DNA from: Clostridia bacterium
GTDB lineage: Bacteria; Bacillota_A; Clostridia; UBA1212
Direction: 5' to 3'
Assembly: GCA_017464985.1 (NCBI GenBank)
Contig: JAFTXL010000119.1
Coordinates: 1 to 6,654 of the forward strand
DNA length: 6,654 nucleotides
The notes under the pieces are model-generated. The model saw nothing but the letters and a program-made list of their open reading frames with translations. It had not been told where the DNA came from and did not search any database. Of this stretch, positions 5,750-6,654 are shown one piece after another (position 1 is the first letter of the stretch; each line of letters begins with the position of its first letter). A program made the translations under genes and the position numbers.

Positions 5750-6310
5750 ATGGCAAAATTAAAAGACAGCAAAGGCATGAAAGCAGCAAGTAAACTCGGA
5801 GATGATTTTAAGAAGTTTGCATTTAAAGGAAATATTGTAGACATGGCAGTCGGTGTTGTTGTAGGTTCGGCATTCACCGCTATTGTGACATCTCTTGTCT
5901 CCGATATTATTACACCTCTTATTTCAATTATCACAGGAGATGTAAACTATCAGGACTTATATGTGATTTTAAATAAATCAAAGTTGGCAGCGCCTATTCC
6001 GGACGGAACTCCGCTTGCTGACGCGCAGGCTCTCGGTGCTGTTACACTGAACTACGGAAACTTTATCAATGCTATAATAAGCTTCTTCCTTATTGCGATT
6101 TCTGTTTTTGCGGTTGTAATGATTATTAAAAACGCAAATGTGAAAGCAAGAAAAGCAGAAGCCGCTGCTGCCGCAAAAGCTGCAGAGGAAGCTGAAAAGG
6201 CTGCTGCTGAGGCTGCTGCTCTTAAAAAGATTTGTCCGTTTTGTCAAACAGAAATTCATGTCAATGCAACACGTTGTCCGCATTGCACATCGGAACTTGA
6301 TAAAGAATAA
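5750..6310 (+). CDS. mscL: Large-conductance mechanosensitive channel MscL with C-terminal zinc ribbon
   Basis: This pentameric cytoplasmic-membrane channel opens under high membrane tension to release solutes during hypo-osmotic shock. The signature FKKFAFKGNIVDMAVGVVVGSAFTAIVTSLVSDIITPL lies at residues 20-57 (N-terminal helix plus the pore-lining TM1). The periplasmic loop follows, and TM2 is at about 105-126. An Ala/Glu/Lys-rich helix at 131-160 corresponds to the cytoplasmic bundle. The tail carries CPFC...CPHC (Cys162, 165, 176 and 179), a compact zinc ribbon that is absent from E. coli MscL (136 aa) but which I recall from clostridial homologues. With 186 residues it also has about 14 extra N-terminal residues. 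I chose the ATG at 5750 because AAGGAG (5735-5740) lies 9 nt before it; the in-frame TTG at 5741 directly abuts the ribosome binding site and is unlikely. Its role next to methionine genes is probably unrelated. Confidence 0.94.
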   Translation: MAKLKDSKGMKAASKLGDDFKKFAFKGNIVDMAVGVVVGSAFTAIVTSLVSDIITPLISIITGDVNYQDLYVILNKSKLAAPIPDGTPLADAQALGAVTLNYGNFINAIISFFLIAISVFAVVMIIKNANVKARKAEAAAAAKAAEEAEKAAAEAAALKKICPFCQTEIHVNATRCPHCTSELDKE

Positions 6311-6367
6311 CAGCTTTGCTCTTTGAAATAGTATATTAAGGAAAGACTCAGATGGGAGGATTGTCTT

Positions 6368-6654
6368 TTGGAGCAGTCGGGAAATGAAAAAATTAAACAC
6401 AAGTCAAAAAACAGTGTTGTGAAACGTATTTTTTCGTGGAAGAATATCCTGTATTTTTGCGTATGTGCCGCGGTATTATTTTTAGCTGTAGAATATACGT
6501 CAAAGGCGATTGCTCTGCACGGTACTGACACGCTTGATGACGGTGCAAGTGTTATATCGGAGGCGGACGGAGCTTTGACAGTCAGCTCGATTCCCGATGT
6601 AGACGATATATGGCAATTTTCCGAGGAGTTTTCTGCACTTAATGCGACTCACAA
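6368..6654 (+). CDS. Unrecognised membrane-anchored protein, 5' portion only
   Basis: An open frame of 95 codons starts at TTG 6368 and runs past the window edge, so only the N-terminus is seen. GGGAGGA (6354-6360) lies about 8 nt before this TTG, an ideal spacing. No in-frame ATG occurs nearby, so TTG is the best start. The protein has a polar basic head (residues 1-24, with KIKHKSK), then a hydrophobic segment at about 27-42 (ILYFCVCAAVLFLAVE) likely to be a signal anchor or uncleaved signal peptide. An acidic, probably extracytoplasmic stretch follows (DTLDDGASVISEADG, SIPDVDDIWQFSEEF). I do not recognise the family and assign no function. It follows mscL by 57 nt with no clear terminator between, so co-transcription is possible. 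Confidence 0.7.
   Translation, partial: MEQSGNEKIKHKSKNSVVKRIFSWKNILYFCVCAAVLFLAVEYTSKAIALHGTDTLDDGASVISEADGALTVSSIPDVDDIWQFSEEFSALNATH

Noticed and set aside
5308..5934. Long minus-strand ORF opposite the metH end and mscL start
   Set aside because: It overlaps two clearly real genes, lacks any recognisable motif, and is a shadow of their codon pattern.

Overview
The window looks like chromosomal DNA from a spore-forming, low-GC Gram-positive bacterium of the class Clostridia. The evidence is a GerAB-type spore germination permease, AT-rich intergenic DNA with strong GGAGG ribosome binding sites, a MetH that lacks its own reactivation domain, and an MscL with a C-terminal zinc ribbon. I cannot assign a genus. 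There are no tRNA or rRNA genes, IS elements or CRISPR arrays.

Layout. Positions 9-1142 (+) encode a GerAB/GerKB-family permease, probably the last gene of a germinant receptor operon that begins upstream of the window. The 535-base gap from 1143 to 1677 looks non-coding at first but appears to hold a compact type I toxin-antitoxin module. A 26-residue hydrophobic peptide of the holin-like toxin kind is encoded on the minus strand (1318-1398). It has a near-perfect ribosome binding site, its own extended -10 promoter, and a structured leader of about 100 nt. A convergent promoter at 1202-1230 (+) should produce an antisense RNA of about 95 nt. The two transcripts meet over a perfect 16-bp inverted repeat at 1279-1328. 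This module is the most interesting item here.

Positions 1678-5682 (+) form a tight three-gene methionine operon with gaps of 12 and 6 nt: metF (methylenetetrahydrofolate reductase), a free-standing methionine synthase reactivation protein, and metH (homocysteine-, methyltetrahydrofolate- and B12-binding modules only). MetF makes 5-methyltetrahydrofolate. MetH moves the methyl group through cobalamin to homocysteine. The small protein should reductively remethylate MetH when its cobalamin is oxidised, a job done by the C-terminal domain of the single-chain E. coli enzyme. I see no SAM, T-box or cobalamin riboswitch in the leader.

Positions 5750-6310 (+) encode MscL with its own probable promoter. 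From 6368 an unrecognised membrane-anchored protein begins at a TTG codon and runs off the window.
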